Made by a program: the position numbers and the translations under genes | In this document: positions 6,734-16,581 of the stretch, one piece after another | Position numbering within the stretch: the first letter of the stretch is position 1 | How the letters are laid out: the number at the start of each line of letters is the position of its first letter | The notes under the pieces: generated by a model | Told to the model about the DNA's origin: nothing | The model's database searches: none | Seen by the model: only the letters and a program-made list of their open reading frames with translations | Source: an uncultured Oscillospiraceae bacterium | GTDB lineage: Bacteria; Bacillota; Clostridia; Oscillospirales; Ruminococcaceae | Assembly: GCA_934527255.1 (NCBI GenBank) | Contig: CAKTAM010000007.1 | Location: forward strand, 1 to 32,644 | Length of the DNA: 32,644 bases | Direction of reading: 5' to 3'

Positions 6734-9394
6734 TCAGCGGCAAATGAGGGTATAGCTGCCGCTGCCCAGCGTGCAGCACACACGCCCGCCGCGAATTTCG
6801 GCTTTCACCGGCAGCTGCACGCCATCGCTGATGACTGTCAGCTTGCCTGCCGGGGTCGGTGCGCCGGGGGCCGCGCCGCTGAGCGTGACGCTGCGGCCGT
6901 CCGTCAGCGGCAGCTCGCACAGCGCCGTGGTGTTGGCGGGCACGCACAGGCGCAGGGTAAAGGTGTCATAATCCATCTTCCAGCCAATGTGAATGGTGCC
7001 ATAAAGAGTCTCACGGCTGCCGTTGGCCTCGTTCAGGCGGGCCATGGTATACGGCCGCACCCGGAAGGTGTGATAACCGGGATCCTCCTCCACCGGGCGC
7101 AGGCCCAGAATATGGGTATAGAACCAGCTGGCAAAGGCAAACTGCATGGGATGATTGCGCGACGAGCCCGCGCCGTTAAAGCACTCCCATACGCTGCCTG
7201 CACCGTCGGCCATCATGGTGGCAAAGCTGAGCTTCACCGGGTTGAACAGCGTGGCCAGCATATCATCGCCGTAACCGGCCTCGGTCAGGGCAGGCACCAT
7301 ATATTTGTTGCCGTAAATGCCGGTGTGGAACCCGCCGCCGCAGCGCTCGTTGATGATGCGCACACAGTCGGCGGCAATGCTTTCCCGCAGGCTCTCCGGG
7401 CAGATGCCGTATGCCAGCGCCACGCCGTCGGCGCCCATGGTGCCGTAGGTAGGCGTTTCCAGCTGCAGGAAATGCCGGTTGACGGCGCTGCGGATCTCCT
7501 GTGCCAGCGCGGCAAAGGCGGCGGCATCCTCCTTTTCCTCCAGCAGCACGGCCACCCGATGCATCAGCTCGGTCACATGGTAGAACTCGGCGCTGGAGGA
7601 GAAAGCCACGGGGATGCGCTCGGCATTGCCCTCATGCCCGCCGGGCGGGCACCAGTCGCCCAGACCGGCATCAATGATGCAGTCGACGCTGCGAGCCTTT
7701 TCGTGCTGCACCCACTCCTTCATCAGCGGGTAATAGCGGCGCAATACGGCGGTATCGTTGTAATACAGGTACAGATTCCACGGAATAACCACCTGGGCGC
7801 AGCCCCACAGCGGCGAGGCATCACCGCAGGTGCGCTTGCCGGGGGCGATCATCTGCCAGGTGCCGAACACCTCTTTGGAGGTGCGGATATCCTCCAGATA
7901 TTTTTCATAGCTGACGGCCATATCAAAGTTCTGGATGGCTGCCTCGCTCACCAGCTGGGCGTCGCCCAGCCAGCCGCACTTTTCGCGCACGGGGCAATCC
8001 TCCGGAATGCCGTGATAGTTGGAAAGGATGGTGCGCAGGCCCAGCGTCTGCAGACGGTTGATCGGCTCAAACGAAGCATGGAAGCTGCCTGCACTTTCCA
8101 GCGCGGTGTTGACCGCGTACACCTCCAGAAAGTTTTCCGGCAGCTCGGTAGACATTTTGTTGACGCCGGTAATTTCAATGTACTGGAAGCCGTGATAGGT
8201 AAAGCGCGGCTCGAAGCTTTCGCCGCCGGGCAGGCCCTTGGCAATGTAGCGGTCCTGCTGCAGCAGGCAGGTATGGAAGGTACCGCAGGTGGTAAAATCA
8301 AGGCTGCCGTCCCGGATGCACTCCGAGAAGCGCAGCACATACTCGGCCCCGGCGGGCGAATAGGGAATATTGATCTTGGCCCAGCCCGCAAAGTTCTGGC
8401 CCATATCCACGATCCAGGTCTGATCCTGCGTACCGGGGTGCAGATGCCGGATGCTGACCGGCTGCACGCGGCGGGTGCGGCGGATGGGCGGCATCTGGCG
8501 GCAGACCAGCTCTCCGCCCGGGGCGTCCATCAAAACGGCATTGCGCCAACCTGCGGCATCAAAGCCGGGCAGGCACCAGTCGGGCTGCTCCAGCCGGGCG
8601 TCGTAGGTCTCGCCGCCGTACACATTGTTCAGGGTGATGGGGCTGTAGTCGCACTGCCAGCTTTCATCCGAAACGACGACCTCGCGGCTGCCGTCGGCAT
8701 ACCACAGGTGCACCTCGGCCAGCATGCGCGCCGCGCCGTAATACAGCGTGCCGTCGCACCAGACGCGATCCTGATTATAAAAGCCGCAGCCCAGCACCAT
8801 ACCGACGGCGTTCGCGCCGGGGCGCAGCGCGTCGGTAATATCATAGGCCGCATATTCCACCAGCTTTTCAAAGTTGGTGATCATCGGCTCCAGCACGTTT
8901 TCCGTCACACGGCGGCCGTTCAGCCATGCCTCGCCATAGCCAAGGCCGCAGGCATACAAACGGGCGCGCACCAGCGGGCCGCGCACCGTAAACTCCCGGC
9001 GAAGATAGGGCGCCCACCCGGCCCGCGCGTGGGGCTGGGCGATCCATTTCGCCGTAAAGTTTTCGTTGTACAGCGCGGTTTCAAAGCAGGAATCCGCGCT
9101 GGCGGTGCTGTCGTCCTTGCCGCGCACCTCCACACGGAACCAGTAGGGCGTCGCCCCCTGCAGGGGAACGCCCGCATAAACGATATTGTCGCTGCGGCTG
9201 CCGAGCAGCTCGCCGGAATCCCAGCAATCCGGGTCGTTCAGGCCCTCCGGGCTGGTCGCCACGCAAACGCGGCAGGCGGCCTGCCGGAAATTGCGCGCGT
9301 CGCACTCGGCCTGCCAGCCAAAACGGGGGGTACGGTTTTCCACGCCCAACGGCCGCTGCCGGTAATCCACCGTCAGTTTTTTCAATGTCAGCAT
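6734..9394 (-). CDS. Alpha-L-rhamnosidase, glycoside hydrolase family 78
   Basis: Retains the GH78 layout in 886 residues: N-terminal beta domains (rhamnose-binding-like, FRVEVRGKDD, YACGLGYGEAWLNGRRV), a catalytic (alpha/alpha)6 barrel from about residue 430, and a C-terminal beta domain. The catalytic signature DCPVREKCGWLGDAQ has Asp466, Glu471 and Asp478 with the spacing (+5, +12) of the known GH78 acid triad. Glu737 in SVWECFN matches the usual second glutamate. The enzyme inverts at terminal alpha-L-rhamnose of plant glycans, flavonoid glycosides or rhamnose-bearing polysaccharides. No signal peptide is present, so it should act in the cytoplasm on imported oligosaccharides. The frame is open 40 codons upstream; the assigned ATG is chosen from homology of MLTLKKLTVDY and a modest AAAGGG upstream. 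Confidence 0.94.
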   Translation of the reverse strand: MLTLKKLTVDYRQRPLGVENRTPRFGWQAECDARNFRQAACRVCVATSPEGLNDPDCWDSGELLGSRSDNIVYAGVPLQGATPYWFRVEVRGKDDSTASADSCFETALYNENFTAKWIAQPHARAGWAPYLRREFTVRGPLVRARLYACGLGYGEAWLNGRRVTENVLEPMITNFEKLVEYAAYDITDALRPGANAVGMVLGCGFYNQDRVWCDGTLYYGAARMLAEVHLWYADGSREVVVSDESWQCDYSPITLNNVYGGETYDARLEQPDWCLPGFDAAGWRNAVLMDAPGGELVCRQMPPIRRTRRVQPVSIRHLHPGTQDQTWIVDMGQNFAGWAKINIPYSPAGAEYVLRFSECIRDGSLDFTTCGTFHTCLLQQDRYIAKGLPGGESFEPRFTYHGFQYIEITGVNKMSTELPENFLEVYAVNTALESAGSFHASFEPINRLQTLGLRTILSNYHGIPEDCPVREKCGWLGDAQLVSEAAIQNFDMAVSYEKYLEDIRTSKEVFGTWQMIAPGKRTCGDASPLWGCAQVVIPWNLYLYYNDTAVLRRYYPLMKEWVQHEKARSVDCIIDAGLGDWCPPGGHEGNAERIPVAFSSSAEFYHVTELMHRVAVLLEEKEDAAAFAALAQEIRSAVNRHFLQLETPTYGTMGADGVALAYGICPESLRESIAADCVRIINERCGGGFHTGIYGNKYMVPALTEAGYGDDMLATLFNPVKLSFATMMADGAGSVWECFNGAGSSRNHPMQFAFASWFYTHILGLRPVEEDPGYHTFRVRPYTMARLNEANGSRETLYGTIHIGWKMDYDTFTLRLCVPANTTALCELPLTDGRSVTLSGAAPGAPTPAGKLTVISDGVQLPVKAEIRGGRVCCTLGSGSYTLICR

Positions 9395-9470
9395 TGTACT
9401 GCCCTTTCTCTTTTGACGTTTCTCTTTTGCAGGCAGCCGCCGCTGTGCGGCGCCCGGCCTACCTGCGTGC

Positions 9471-9500
9471 AGTATACCACAATCCGCCGCCGAAAAAGAA
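9471..9500 (-). promoter_or_regulatory. Extended -10 promoter of the rhamnosidase gene
   Basis: Minus-strand TGGTATACT gives an extended -10 (TATACT at 9471-9476). The -35 region is only a weak T-rich TTCTTTTT. The start lies about 70 nt before the gene. A weak -35 with an extended -10 is compatible with activator control, which is inference. Confidence 0.55.
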
Positions 9501-9553
9501 GTGTTGTTTTGCACAAGGTTGCGCTTTGTTTTTTAGGCATTCAGTCAAAATGC

Positions 9554-9588
9554 AAAACCGCCGCCTGCGGGCTGCAGACAGCGGTTTT
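9554..9588 (-). terminator. Intrinsic terminator downstream of the LCP gene
   Basis: Arms AAAACCGC (9554-9561) and GCGGTTTT (9581-9588) with an inner CTGC/GCAG stem. T runs follow on both strands, and the plus-strand run is longer. It lies about 50 nt after the LCP gene stop. Confidence 0.7.
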
Positions 9589-9636
9589 TGTTTTTTCATG
9601 TTCTGTGCAACAGACTAGTGCCGTGCGCGGCTGCCG

Positions 9637-10773
9637 TTACCCTTCGGAGGATGCGCTGACGGCGGCGTCATACTCGGCCAGCTGGTCGGACAGATATCCG
9701 CCCTCGTCAATGACCTCGCCGTTCGTATAGTTCCAGCCGCTGGGAATGGTCAGCTCCTCGGCGCTGCGGTCGGCCTCGCCCGCCGCGCGGAAATGCTCGT
9801 TGAGGATGGAGGCCAGCGCCTGCGCATCCACCCCATACAGCGACTGGCCATTGACTGTGACCGAGCCGCCCGGCACACGGACAAAGTAGATGTCGCTGCC
9901 CTCCAGCTTGAGCACCTTGGTGCAAAGCGAATACATGGTGTCAAAATCCAGGTCGGATTTGACCCGGTACGAAACAATGGGCAGCACATAGTTGTACATA
10001 TCTTCCAGCGTGGCGCTTTTGATCAGCCGGTACATGGCCGCGTACACATAGCGCTGCAGCACCAGACGCTGCAGATCCTGCTGTCCAAACTGCTTGCGCG
10101 CACGCACCACGATTTCGGCATCGTCGCCGTTGAGGCGGCCATACCCGGCCGAGGCCATCAGCGTGCGGCTGCCGTCCTCATTATAAACGTAAATATCACA
10201 CGGCAGGTAGATCTCCATGCCGCCGAAAACATCCACGATTTCCTTAAAGGCGCCCATATCCAGCGCAATATATTTATCGACCGGCAGGCCAAACGCCTCG
10301 TTGATGTATTTTGCCAGGTTGGCGATATGGTTTTCCTGATTGTCGCCCTCGGCAAAAATGCGGTTGATGCGCTGGTTGCTGGTCAGCTCGCCCACGCAGC
10401 TGTCACGCGGGATCTGCAGGACGCTGACCTTGTTGTCTTTTACATTATAGTGCACATACAGCAGCAGGTCGGTATTGGCTTTTTCCGGGCTGCCGTAATC
10501 GCGCAGCTCGTCCCCTTCGTCGTAATCAATGCCGACCACCAACAGGTTCAGATAATCCTTCTGGTATTCCGGAACCGTCTGCTCCACCTCGGCCGAATCA
10601 ATGGTGCCGATGGTGCCGGTATCCTGAATGTTCTGCACCAGATCTTTCGCGTGCTGCACCATCTGCCACGCCTTGACGCCAAACACCCCTCCGACGACCA
10701 GCAGCACTGCCAGCACCAGAACCGTAATTTTCACCCACAACCGCCAGCTGCGGATCCATTTCAAAAGCTTCAT
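9637..10773 (-). CDS. LytR-CpsA-Psr (LCP) family cell-wall glycopolymer ligase
   Basis: Membrane-anchored LCP protein of 378 residues. The family transfers undecaprenyl-linked teichoic acids or capsular polymers to peptidoglycan at the outer face of the membrane. A short basic N-terminus is followed by one membrane segment (about residues 13-33). The LCP domain starts at LNLLVVGIDYDEGD and contains NTDLLLYVHYNVKDNKVSVL, then QIPRDSCVGE and RINRIFAEG. These are variants of the family DTMM, IPRDT and KINAAY motifs. The Arg-rich lipid-phosphate-binding stretch is RARKQFGQQDLQR. The frame is open 39 codons upstream, but the ATG used has AAAGGACC before it. It is divergent from hisS. Confidence 0.92.
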   Translation of the reverse strand: MKLLKWIRSWRLWVKITVLVLAVLLVVGGVFGVKAWQMVQHAKDLVQNIQDTGTIGTIDSAEVEQTVPEYQKDYLNLLVVGIDYDEGDELRDYGSPEKANTDLLLYVHYNVKDNKVSVLQIPRDSCVGELTSNQRINRIFAEGDNQENHIANLAKYINEAFGLPVDKYIALDMGAFKEIVDVFGGMEIYLPCDIYVYNEDGSRTLMASAGYGRLNGDDAEIVVRARKQFGQQDLQRLVLQRYVYAAMYRLIKSATLEDMYNYVLPIVSYRVKSDLDFDTMYSLCTKVLKLEGSDIYFVRVPGGSVTVNGQSLYGVDAQALASILNEHFRAAGEADRSAEELTIPSGWNYTNGEVIDEGGYLSDQLAEYDAAVSASSEG

Positions 10774-10861
10774 AAACAATAGGTCCTTTGCAGGCCGTCC
10801 CGCCGTTTTTGCAGACCGAATGGCCTGCCTGGACGACCGTTTTTTTGTTCTTATTTTGTTT

Positions 10862-10890
10862 ATTATAGGCGATAGCGCCCCAAAAAGCAA
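10862..10890 (-). promoter_or_regulatory. Sigma-A promoter of the LCP gene
   Basis: Minus-strand TTGCTT (10885-10890), 17 nt, perfect TATAAT (10862-10867). Confidence 0.8.
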
Positions 10891-10965
10891 GCCGGCAAGG
10901 TGAAAAGATGGCGAAAACGCATACGAACTGCCGAAAAAAGGGGCTGCAGCCCACCCTCTGCAGGC

Positions 10966-10994
10966 TTGTATTTCCGCAAGAAATCATCTATAAT
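10966..10994 (+). promoter_or_regulatory. Sigma-A promoter of hisS
   Basis: TTGTAT (10966-10971), 17 nt, perfect TATAAT (10989-10994). The leader to hisS is about 65 nt and has no T-box features. Confidence 0.8.
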
Positions 10995-11066
10995 TAGGTA
11001 TTATTTGTTATTTGATACCGCGGGCCGGCGCTGCATGTGCGCAGCCCGTTGTGAGGGGGAGCGTTC

Positions 11067-12332
<1,266 letters not shown>

Positions 12333-12346
12333 CGGCTTTACACAAC

Positions 12347-12389
12347 AAACGGACGAAAGAGAGAACGTGCTCTCTTTCGTCCGTTTTTG
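12347..12389 (+). terminator. Strong intrinsic terminator of hisS
   Basis: Perfect 17-bp stem from AAACGGACGAAAGAGAG (12347-12363) and its complement (12370-12386), with loop AACGTG, ending in TTTTTG. Confidence 0.95.
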
Positions 12390-12470
12390 CATATTCGCCC
12401 GTTTTGCGGCAATGCTATGCAACAGAACACACACGGCGGGCTGCGGCCCGCCCAAAAGGAGGGACGCGCC

Positions 12471-13733
12471 ATGCCGCACCGCACACCGCAGCCCCGCCGC
12501 TGGCCGGTGCTGGCCGGAGGCGCGCTGATCCAGCTGTTTGGCGGCATTCCCGCCGCGTGGGGCGCTTTTCAACGCGGCGTCGAGCAGGGGTTTGCGCTGG
12601 ATACCGACGCCGTTGTGCTGGCGTTCTGTTTTGTCATCGCGGCTTATGGCGTCGGCTGTGTGGCGGGCGGCGCGCTGCAGGATACCCTTGGCCCCCGCGC
12701 CGCCTGTCTGCTGGGGGCCGCCGGGCTGGGCGGCGGCTTCTGGGCAGGCTCGTTTGCGGCACAGGGCGCGGCGTGGCCGCTGTATCTGATGTTCAGCCTG
12801 CCGGTGGGGCTGGGCTGCGCCATCCTGTACCCCGCCGTGATGAGCTGCGTGCAGCGCTGGTGGCCCGACCGCCGCGGCTTTGCCACCGGCGTCATCGGCG
12901 GGGCGGTGGGGCTTTCCGGTGCGGTGCTGACCTTTTCGGCCAGATGGCTGATCGGCGGCTGGGGCATACGGGTCTGCTTTCGGGTGCTGGGCAGTGTTAT
13001 GGCGGCCGCCTGCGTGCTGGGCGCGCTGGTGCTGCGCGACCCGCCGCAGCAGACGGATGCAGCATCCGCCGCCCGCTCACCGGCGGCAAGGGCAGACGGC
13101 GGCGCCCCGGCGGCAAAGCCGTCCTCCGGGGTTAAGGCCTCCCCGGCCGCCGACCTGCCGCCAAAGCAGGTGCTGCGCACGGCGGATTACTGGCTGCTGC
13201 TGACCGCCGTTGCCTGTGCCTCGCCTACCGTGCTGCTGTTCAGCCCGGTGATCCTCACGCTGGGGCAGCAGCGCGGACTTTCGGAAAACGCCGCCGCGCT
13301 GGCCATTGTCATCGGCAGCCTGACCAGTGCGGCCGGGCGGCTGCTCATGCCGTGGCTCAGCGACCGACTGGGCCGCCGCGCGGCCGATTTGGGGCTGTTT
13401 GGCGCGCTGTGCGGCTTTTCGGTGCTGTTTGCCTTTGTGCAGCGCGGCTGGGTGCTGGTTCTGTACGCCTGCCTGACCTTCTGCTACTCCGGGCAGGCCG
13501 CGCTGCTGCCCGCCTTTGCCAGCGACCGCTACGGCAGCCGCTGGGCCGGGGTCAACTATGGCCTGCTTGCCCTTGGCATGAGTGCAGGCAGTCTGGCGTT
13601 TCCGCAGCTGGCGCGGCGGCTGCAGGGACAGGCCGCCCCGCACTGGATCGCGGCGGCTGCGGCGGCCGCAGGGTTTGTCTGCCTGCTGCTGTATGGGCGC
13701 GGGCAGCGCAGGGCCGCCGGGGACGAGCCCTGA
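12471..13733 (+). CDS. Major facilitator superfamily transporter, OxlT (oxalate/formate antiporter)-like
   Basis: Inner-membrane secondary transporter of 420 residues with about 12 hydrophobic segments in two halves. They are split by a low-complexity Ala/Pro-rich cytoplasmic loop around residues 190-235. The N-terminal half resembles OxlT-type MFS proteins (YGVGCVAGGALQDTLGPRAACLLGA, QRWWPDRRGFATG). The second half has the loop motif DRLGRR. The substrate is undetermined; the OxlT-like subgroup handles small carboxylates. AAAAGGAGGG upstream of the assigned ATG decides the start over an in-frame ATG 84 nt earlier that overlaps the hisS terminator. I see no convincing promoter between the terminator and the gene. 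Confidence 0.88.
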   Translation: MPHRTPQPRRWPVLAGGALIQLFGGIPAAWGAFQRGVEQGFALDTDAVVLAFCFVIAAYGVGCVAGGALQDTLGPRAACLLGAAGLGGGFWAGSFAAQGAAWPLYLMFSLPVGLGCAILYPAVMSCVQRWWPDRRGFATGVIGGAVGLSGAVLTFSARWLIGGWGIRVCFRVLGSVMAAACVLGALVLRDPPQQTDAASAARSPAARADGGAPAAKPSSGVKASPAADLPPKQVLRTADYWLLLTAVACASPTVLLFSPVILTLGQQRGLSENAAALAIVIGSLTSAAGRLLMPWLSDRLGRRAADLGLFGALCGFSVLFAFVQRGWVLVLYACLTFCYSGQAALLPAFASDRYGSRWAGVNYGLLALGMSAGSLAFPQLARRLQGQAAPHWIAAAAAAAGFVCLLLYGRGQRRAAGDEP

Positions 13734-13791
13734 CGGCCCCGCGCACGGAACAGCAGACCGCAGAACAGGCTGCTGCTCGCAGGAGCTTTGC

Positions 13792-13810
13792 CCGTCTGCA
13801 ATGCAGACGG
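13792..13810. terminator. Inverted repeat between convergent MFS and spoIID genes
   Basis: CCGTCTGC and GCAGACGG pair perfectly around AAT. No T tract follows on either strand, so its role as a terminator is doubtful. Confidence 0.3.
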
Positions 13811-13833
13811 CCTCAGCGCAGGCGACAACTGCG

Positions 13834-14859
13834 TCACGCCGCTTCGGCGGCCAGCCTTGTGCCGGGGTAGTAATGTGCTAAAATCTCCGCAAAGCTGCTG
13901 CCCTCGGCAGCCATGGCGTTGGCGCCGTACTGGCTCATGCCGACGCCGTGGCCATAGCCGTGCGTCGTCACCACAAACACACCGTCCTGCATACGGACGG
14001 TATAGCAGGTGCTGCGCAGCCCCAGCCGGGCGCGCAGGTCGGCCGCATCCACCCATGCGCCGCCCACCGACTGGCTTGTCACATACCCCTGCGGCGTGGT
14101 TTTGGCCTCGCCGAACCAGCCCGCCGGTGCGCCGGATAGCTCCGGCCCGACAAAATGCGCCGCCAGCACATCGTACATCTGCTGCCCGGTAAAGGTCAGC
14201 GTCTGCTCATATTCCGGGGCCTGCTCATCCCAGTGGGAATCCACGCTGACAAGATACGGCGTCGGCTTGCCCCAAATGTCCTCCGCCGCAGCCGTGCAGC
14301 CGGCGCTGACGGCGTGATAGCAGGCCGCGGCAGGCTGGTCATCCTGCCAGAGCAGCAGCCCGCCGACCTCCTCGACCAGCGCCTCCATGCGGCGGGTGTG
14401 CGCCTCGGTTTGCTCTCCCCATGCGGCGGCGCGGGCCTCCGGCGTCAGATAGCCCTCGCGGCGCGCCGTGTTCACCCGCAGCGCCGCACCGTCCTCCAGC
14501 GCAAAGCAGCCGGTGCGGCGGCAGTATTCATAATAGCTGTGCGCGGCCACGATCTGCGCCTTGATCGCCTCGTCATTGTAGCTTTGGGGCATTTCGCTGG
14601 CCGCCGCGCCCAGCAGGTATTCGCGCAGCGTCAGCGTCAGCGGCTGGCCGTCGGCCTCATCCCACAGCCGCACCGTCTGCGCGGGCGTCCCACCCGTCGG
14701 CGGCACGGCCTGGGCCCCGCTTTCCGCCGCAGAGTCGGCAGGCTGCCGGTCGGCGCTCCACGCACGCATGGCCAGCCCGCACACAAGCGGCAGCGCCACC
14801 GTCAGCAGCGCATAGGCCGTCAGCACGGCCAGAAATCCGGTAATCGACGTCCGTTTCAT
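13834..14859 (-). CDS. spoIID: SpoIID/LytB-type lytic transglycosylase domain protein
   Basis: Peptidoglycan lytic transglycosylase of the SpoIID family, which in spore formers cuts denuded glycan strands during engulfment. It has 341 residues, with one N-terminal membrane segment (about 9-31) and an Ala/Pro linker. The SpoIID domain starts near residue 62: SEMPQSYNDEAIKAQIVAA has the catalytic glutamate Glu89, which aligns with Glu88 of B. subtilis SpoIID. The C-terminal family signature GYGHGVGMSQYGANAMA is intact. RBS AAAAGGAG precedes the ATG. It stands alone without spoIIQ, spoIIIA or murA neighbours, and I see no clear sigma-A or sigma-E promoter. It could instead be a vegetative LytB-type protein. 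Confidence 0.9.
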   Translation of the reverse strand: MKRTSITGFLAVLTAYALLTVALPLVCGLAMRAWSADRQPADSAAESGAQAVPPTGGTPAQTVRLWDEADGQPLTLTLREYLLGAAASEMPQSYNDEAIKAQIVAAHSYYEYCRRTGCFALEDGAALRVNTARREGYLTPEARAAAWGEQTEAHTRRMEALVEEVGGLLLWQDDQPAAACYHAVSAGCTAAAEDIWGKPTPYLVSVDSHWDEQAPEYEQTLTFTGQQMYDVLAAHFVGPELSGAPAGWFGEAKTTPQGYVTSQSVGGAWVDAADLRARLGLRSTCYTVRMQDGVFVVTTHGYGHGVGMSQYGANAMAAEGSSFAEILAHYYPGTRLAAEAA

Positions 14860-14941
14860 GGTTTGGCTCCTTTTCTCCGAGCCTGTCGCGGTCGGCGGCA
14901 GGTATTTTTTGCAGCCCGCTGCCGTTCGGGGCAGCTGTCTC

Positions 14942-14971
14942 TTGCAATTGGCCGCCCAATCATGCTACAAT
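14942..14971 (+). promoter_or_regulatory. Sigma-A promoter of the Ala/Pro-tailed membrane protein gene
   Basis: TTGCAA (14942-14947), 18 nt, TACAAT (14966-14971). Transcription would start near 14978. Confidence 0.65.
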
Positions 14972-14983
14972 AGAGCTCGAAAG

Positions 14984-15049
14984 CCCCCGTCTGCCTTTGA
15001 GCACAGAGGGGGTTGTCCGTTGACCGGCACACTGGCATTGTATGCCGGT
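14984..15049 (+). promoter_or_regulatory. Structured 5' leader with two hairpins
   Basis: The leader from about 14978 to 15129 starts with a CCCCC...GGGGG hairpin (14984-15012, with an inner TCTG/CAGA pairing) followed by TTGT. A perfect 7-bp stem ACCGGCA/TGCCGGT follows (15023-15049), then a small CTGC/GCAG pair. It resembles an attenuator or unknown regulatory RNA, but I recognise no family. The RBS GGAGGAA is at 15118-15124. Confidence 0.35.
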
Positions 15050-15129
15050 GCTGCCTGCGGCAGAACCCCTGCGGCAAAGCGCCGCGCCCTGCCGCCGGGT
15101 CGGCCAACGGCGGAAACGGAGGAATACAT

Positions 15130-16443
15130 ATGACGACCAAACGACTGACCGGCGTTCTGCTGACGCTGTTTTGTCTTGCTGCCGGGGGCCTGCGCCTGCT
15201 GGATCTGTTTGGAAACACCGACCCCGCCACCGGCTACCTGCGCAGCGGCGGGCTGGCCGTGCGCTATGCGCTGCTGGTGCTGCCGGTGCTGCTGGCCGCG
15301 CTGGCCGCGCTGCAGATCCCCTCGCAGGCCGCGCACCGGCTGCCCTGCGGCTTTGCCGTTTTGGGCTTCTGCGGGCTATTGTTCAGCGGCATGATCGGCA
15401 TCTGCCTGTACCTGCTGCACCATGCGGGCCTGCCGGAGCTGGCCGCCGCCGCGCTGATGCTGCTGGGCAGCCTGTGGTTTACCGGCTATGTCGTCCGGCG
15501 GGAAAAAGTGACGCCGTTTTTCGGCATTGCCGCCGTTCTGGGCTGGCTGGTCGTCAGCGTGGTGCTGTTCTGCACCAAAACCGCCAGCCTGCATCACCTG
15601 CTTTCGATTTTGGAGCTGGTCGGCAGCCTGGCCGTCGTGCTGTTTCTCTCCGGCCTGCTGCGCAGCGTCTATGCCGCAGGGGCCAAAAATGTCAGCCGCG
15701 CACTGTTTGTGCGGGGCATGAGCGTCTTTTATTTTGGCTTCTGCCTGCTGCTGCCGCAGGAGATCTGGCTGTGGCAGCACAACCTGAACGCCGGGTTCCT
15801 GCCCGGAAAATGTGTGGCCGCCGCCCTGCTGGGCATCACCGGCCTGTTGGCTGCACTGTACTGCCTGCTGCATGAGGGCGAGCCCCTTGCCGCGGGCGAC
15901 CCGGACGCCGCGCTGGCCGCCTTTGCCGCGGCAGAGCGCCGCCTGGAACAGGAGGAGCCCGCGCCGGAAGCCCTTGACGAAGAAGCCGACCGGCAGCAGA
16001 CGCCCGCACCGGCCCGCCCGGCCGACACCCGCGACCCGCAGCGCTGGCATTCGGCCGCCAGCGCCCTGTACGGCGGAATGGCCAGCGAACCGACCGCAGC
16101 GGCGCAGCAAAGCGTCCCCCACGCCGCACCGCAGCCTGTCCATACGCCGGAGGCTGCCGTTTCCGCACCGCCTGTTCGCCCCGCACCGCAGCCCGAACGC
16201 CCCACGGCCGCACAGCCGCAGCCTTCCGCTGCAAAAAAAGCCGCCGCACCGCAGCAGGCTGCGCCCTCTGCCGCACCCTCCGCCGCCGACACGCTGAAAA
16301 AGCTGGATGCCCTGCTGGCAGAGCTGCAGACGGAACCGGACGGCACAGACGCCCCCGCCGCCTCTCAAACCGCCGCCGAAGCGCCTGCCGCGGGGGATGC
16401 CGCTGCATCTGACGGCGGCAAATGGGTGTTCCGCCGCGGCTAA
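15130..16443 (+). CDS. Polytopic membrane protein with long Ala/Pro-rich cytoplasmic tail, function unknown
   Basis: I do not recognise a family. The 437 residues fall into two parts. Residues 1-255 are strongly hydrophobic with about seven or eight membrane segments (near 8-24, 44-62, 72-96, 101-119, 131-149, 156-176, 192-208, 224-244). Residues about 256-437 are soluble and low in complexity, rich in Ala, Pro, Gln and Glu. The tail contains one helical island, TLKKLDALLAELQTE, and ends KWVFRRG, short elements that could be binding motifs. The frame is open upstream to 15013, but GGAGGAA before the ATG sets the start. It sits between divergent spoIID and convergent ZIP genes and is followed by two terminators, so it is monocistronic. 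Confidence 0.75.
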   Translation: MTTKRLTGVLLTLFCLAAGGLRLLDLFGNTDPATGYLRSGGLAVRYALLVLPVLLAALAALQIPSQAAHRLPCGFAVLGFCGLLFSGMIGICLYLLHHAGLPELAAAALMLLGSLWFTGYVVRREKVTPFFGIAAVLGWLVVSVVLFCTKTASLHHLLSILELVGSLAVVLFLSGLLRSVYAAGAKNVSRALFVRGMSVFYFGFCLLLPQEIWLWQHNLNAGFLPGKCVAAALLGITGLLAALYCLLHEGEPLAAGDPDAALAAFAAAERRLEQEEPAPEALDEEADRQQTPAPARPADTRDPQRWHSAASALYGGMASEPTAAAQQSVPHAAPQPVHTPEAAVSAPPVRPAPQPERPTAAQPQPSAAKKAAAPQQAAPSAAPSAADTLKKLDALLAELQTEPDGTDAPAASQTAAEAPAAGDAAASDGGKWVFRRG

Positions 16444-16497
16444 GCGGCTGAAAGCAAAGCACCCGGCCGCCATACGGCCCTTTGCCGCCGCTTTTTA
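16442..16497 (+). terminator. First terminator after the membrane-protein gene
   Basis: AAGCGGC (16442-16448) pairs with GCCGCTT (16487-16493), with inner CAAAG/CTTTG and GGCCG/CGGCC stems and a TTTTT tail. It overlaps the stop codon. Confidence 0.6.
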
Positions 16498-16581
16498 GGC
16501 GCGCCTTTCCCCGCCGGGTCTGCGCGAAGCGCCCGTGCCTTTCTTCTGCGGCAGCTTCCGCCGCTGCCCTGACTGTTATCA

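Noticed and set aside
6989..9730. 913-codon plus-strand frame opposite the rhamnosidase
   Set aside because: Antisense to a GH78 enzyme with all catalytic residues; no start signal.
10995..11066. Possible T-box or attenuator before hisS
   Set aside because: The leader is only about 70 nt and lacks the T-box sequence and a terminator.
12387..12470. Earlier in-frame start for the MFS transporter
   Set aside because: The upstream ATG lies on the hisS terminator and has no RBS; AAAAGGAGGG precedes the ATG at 12471.
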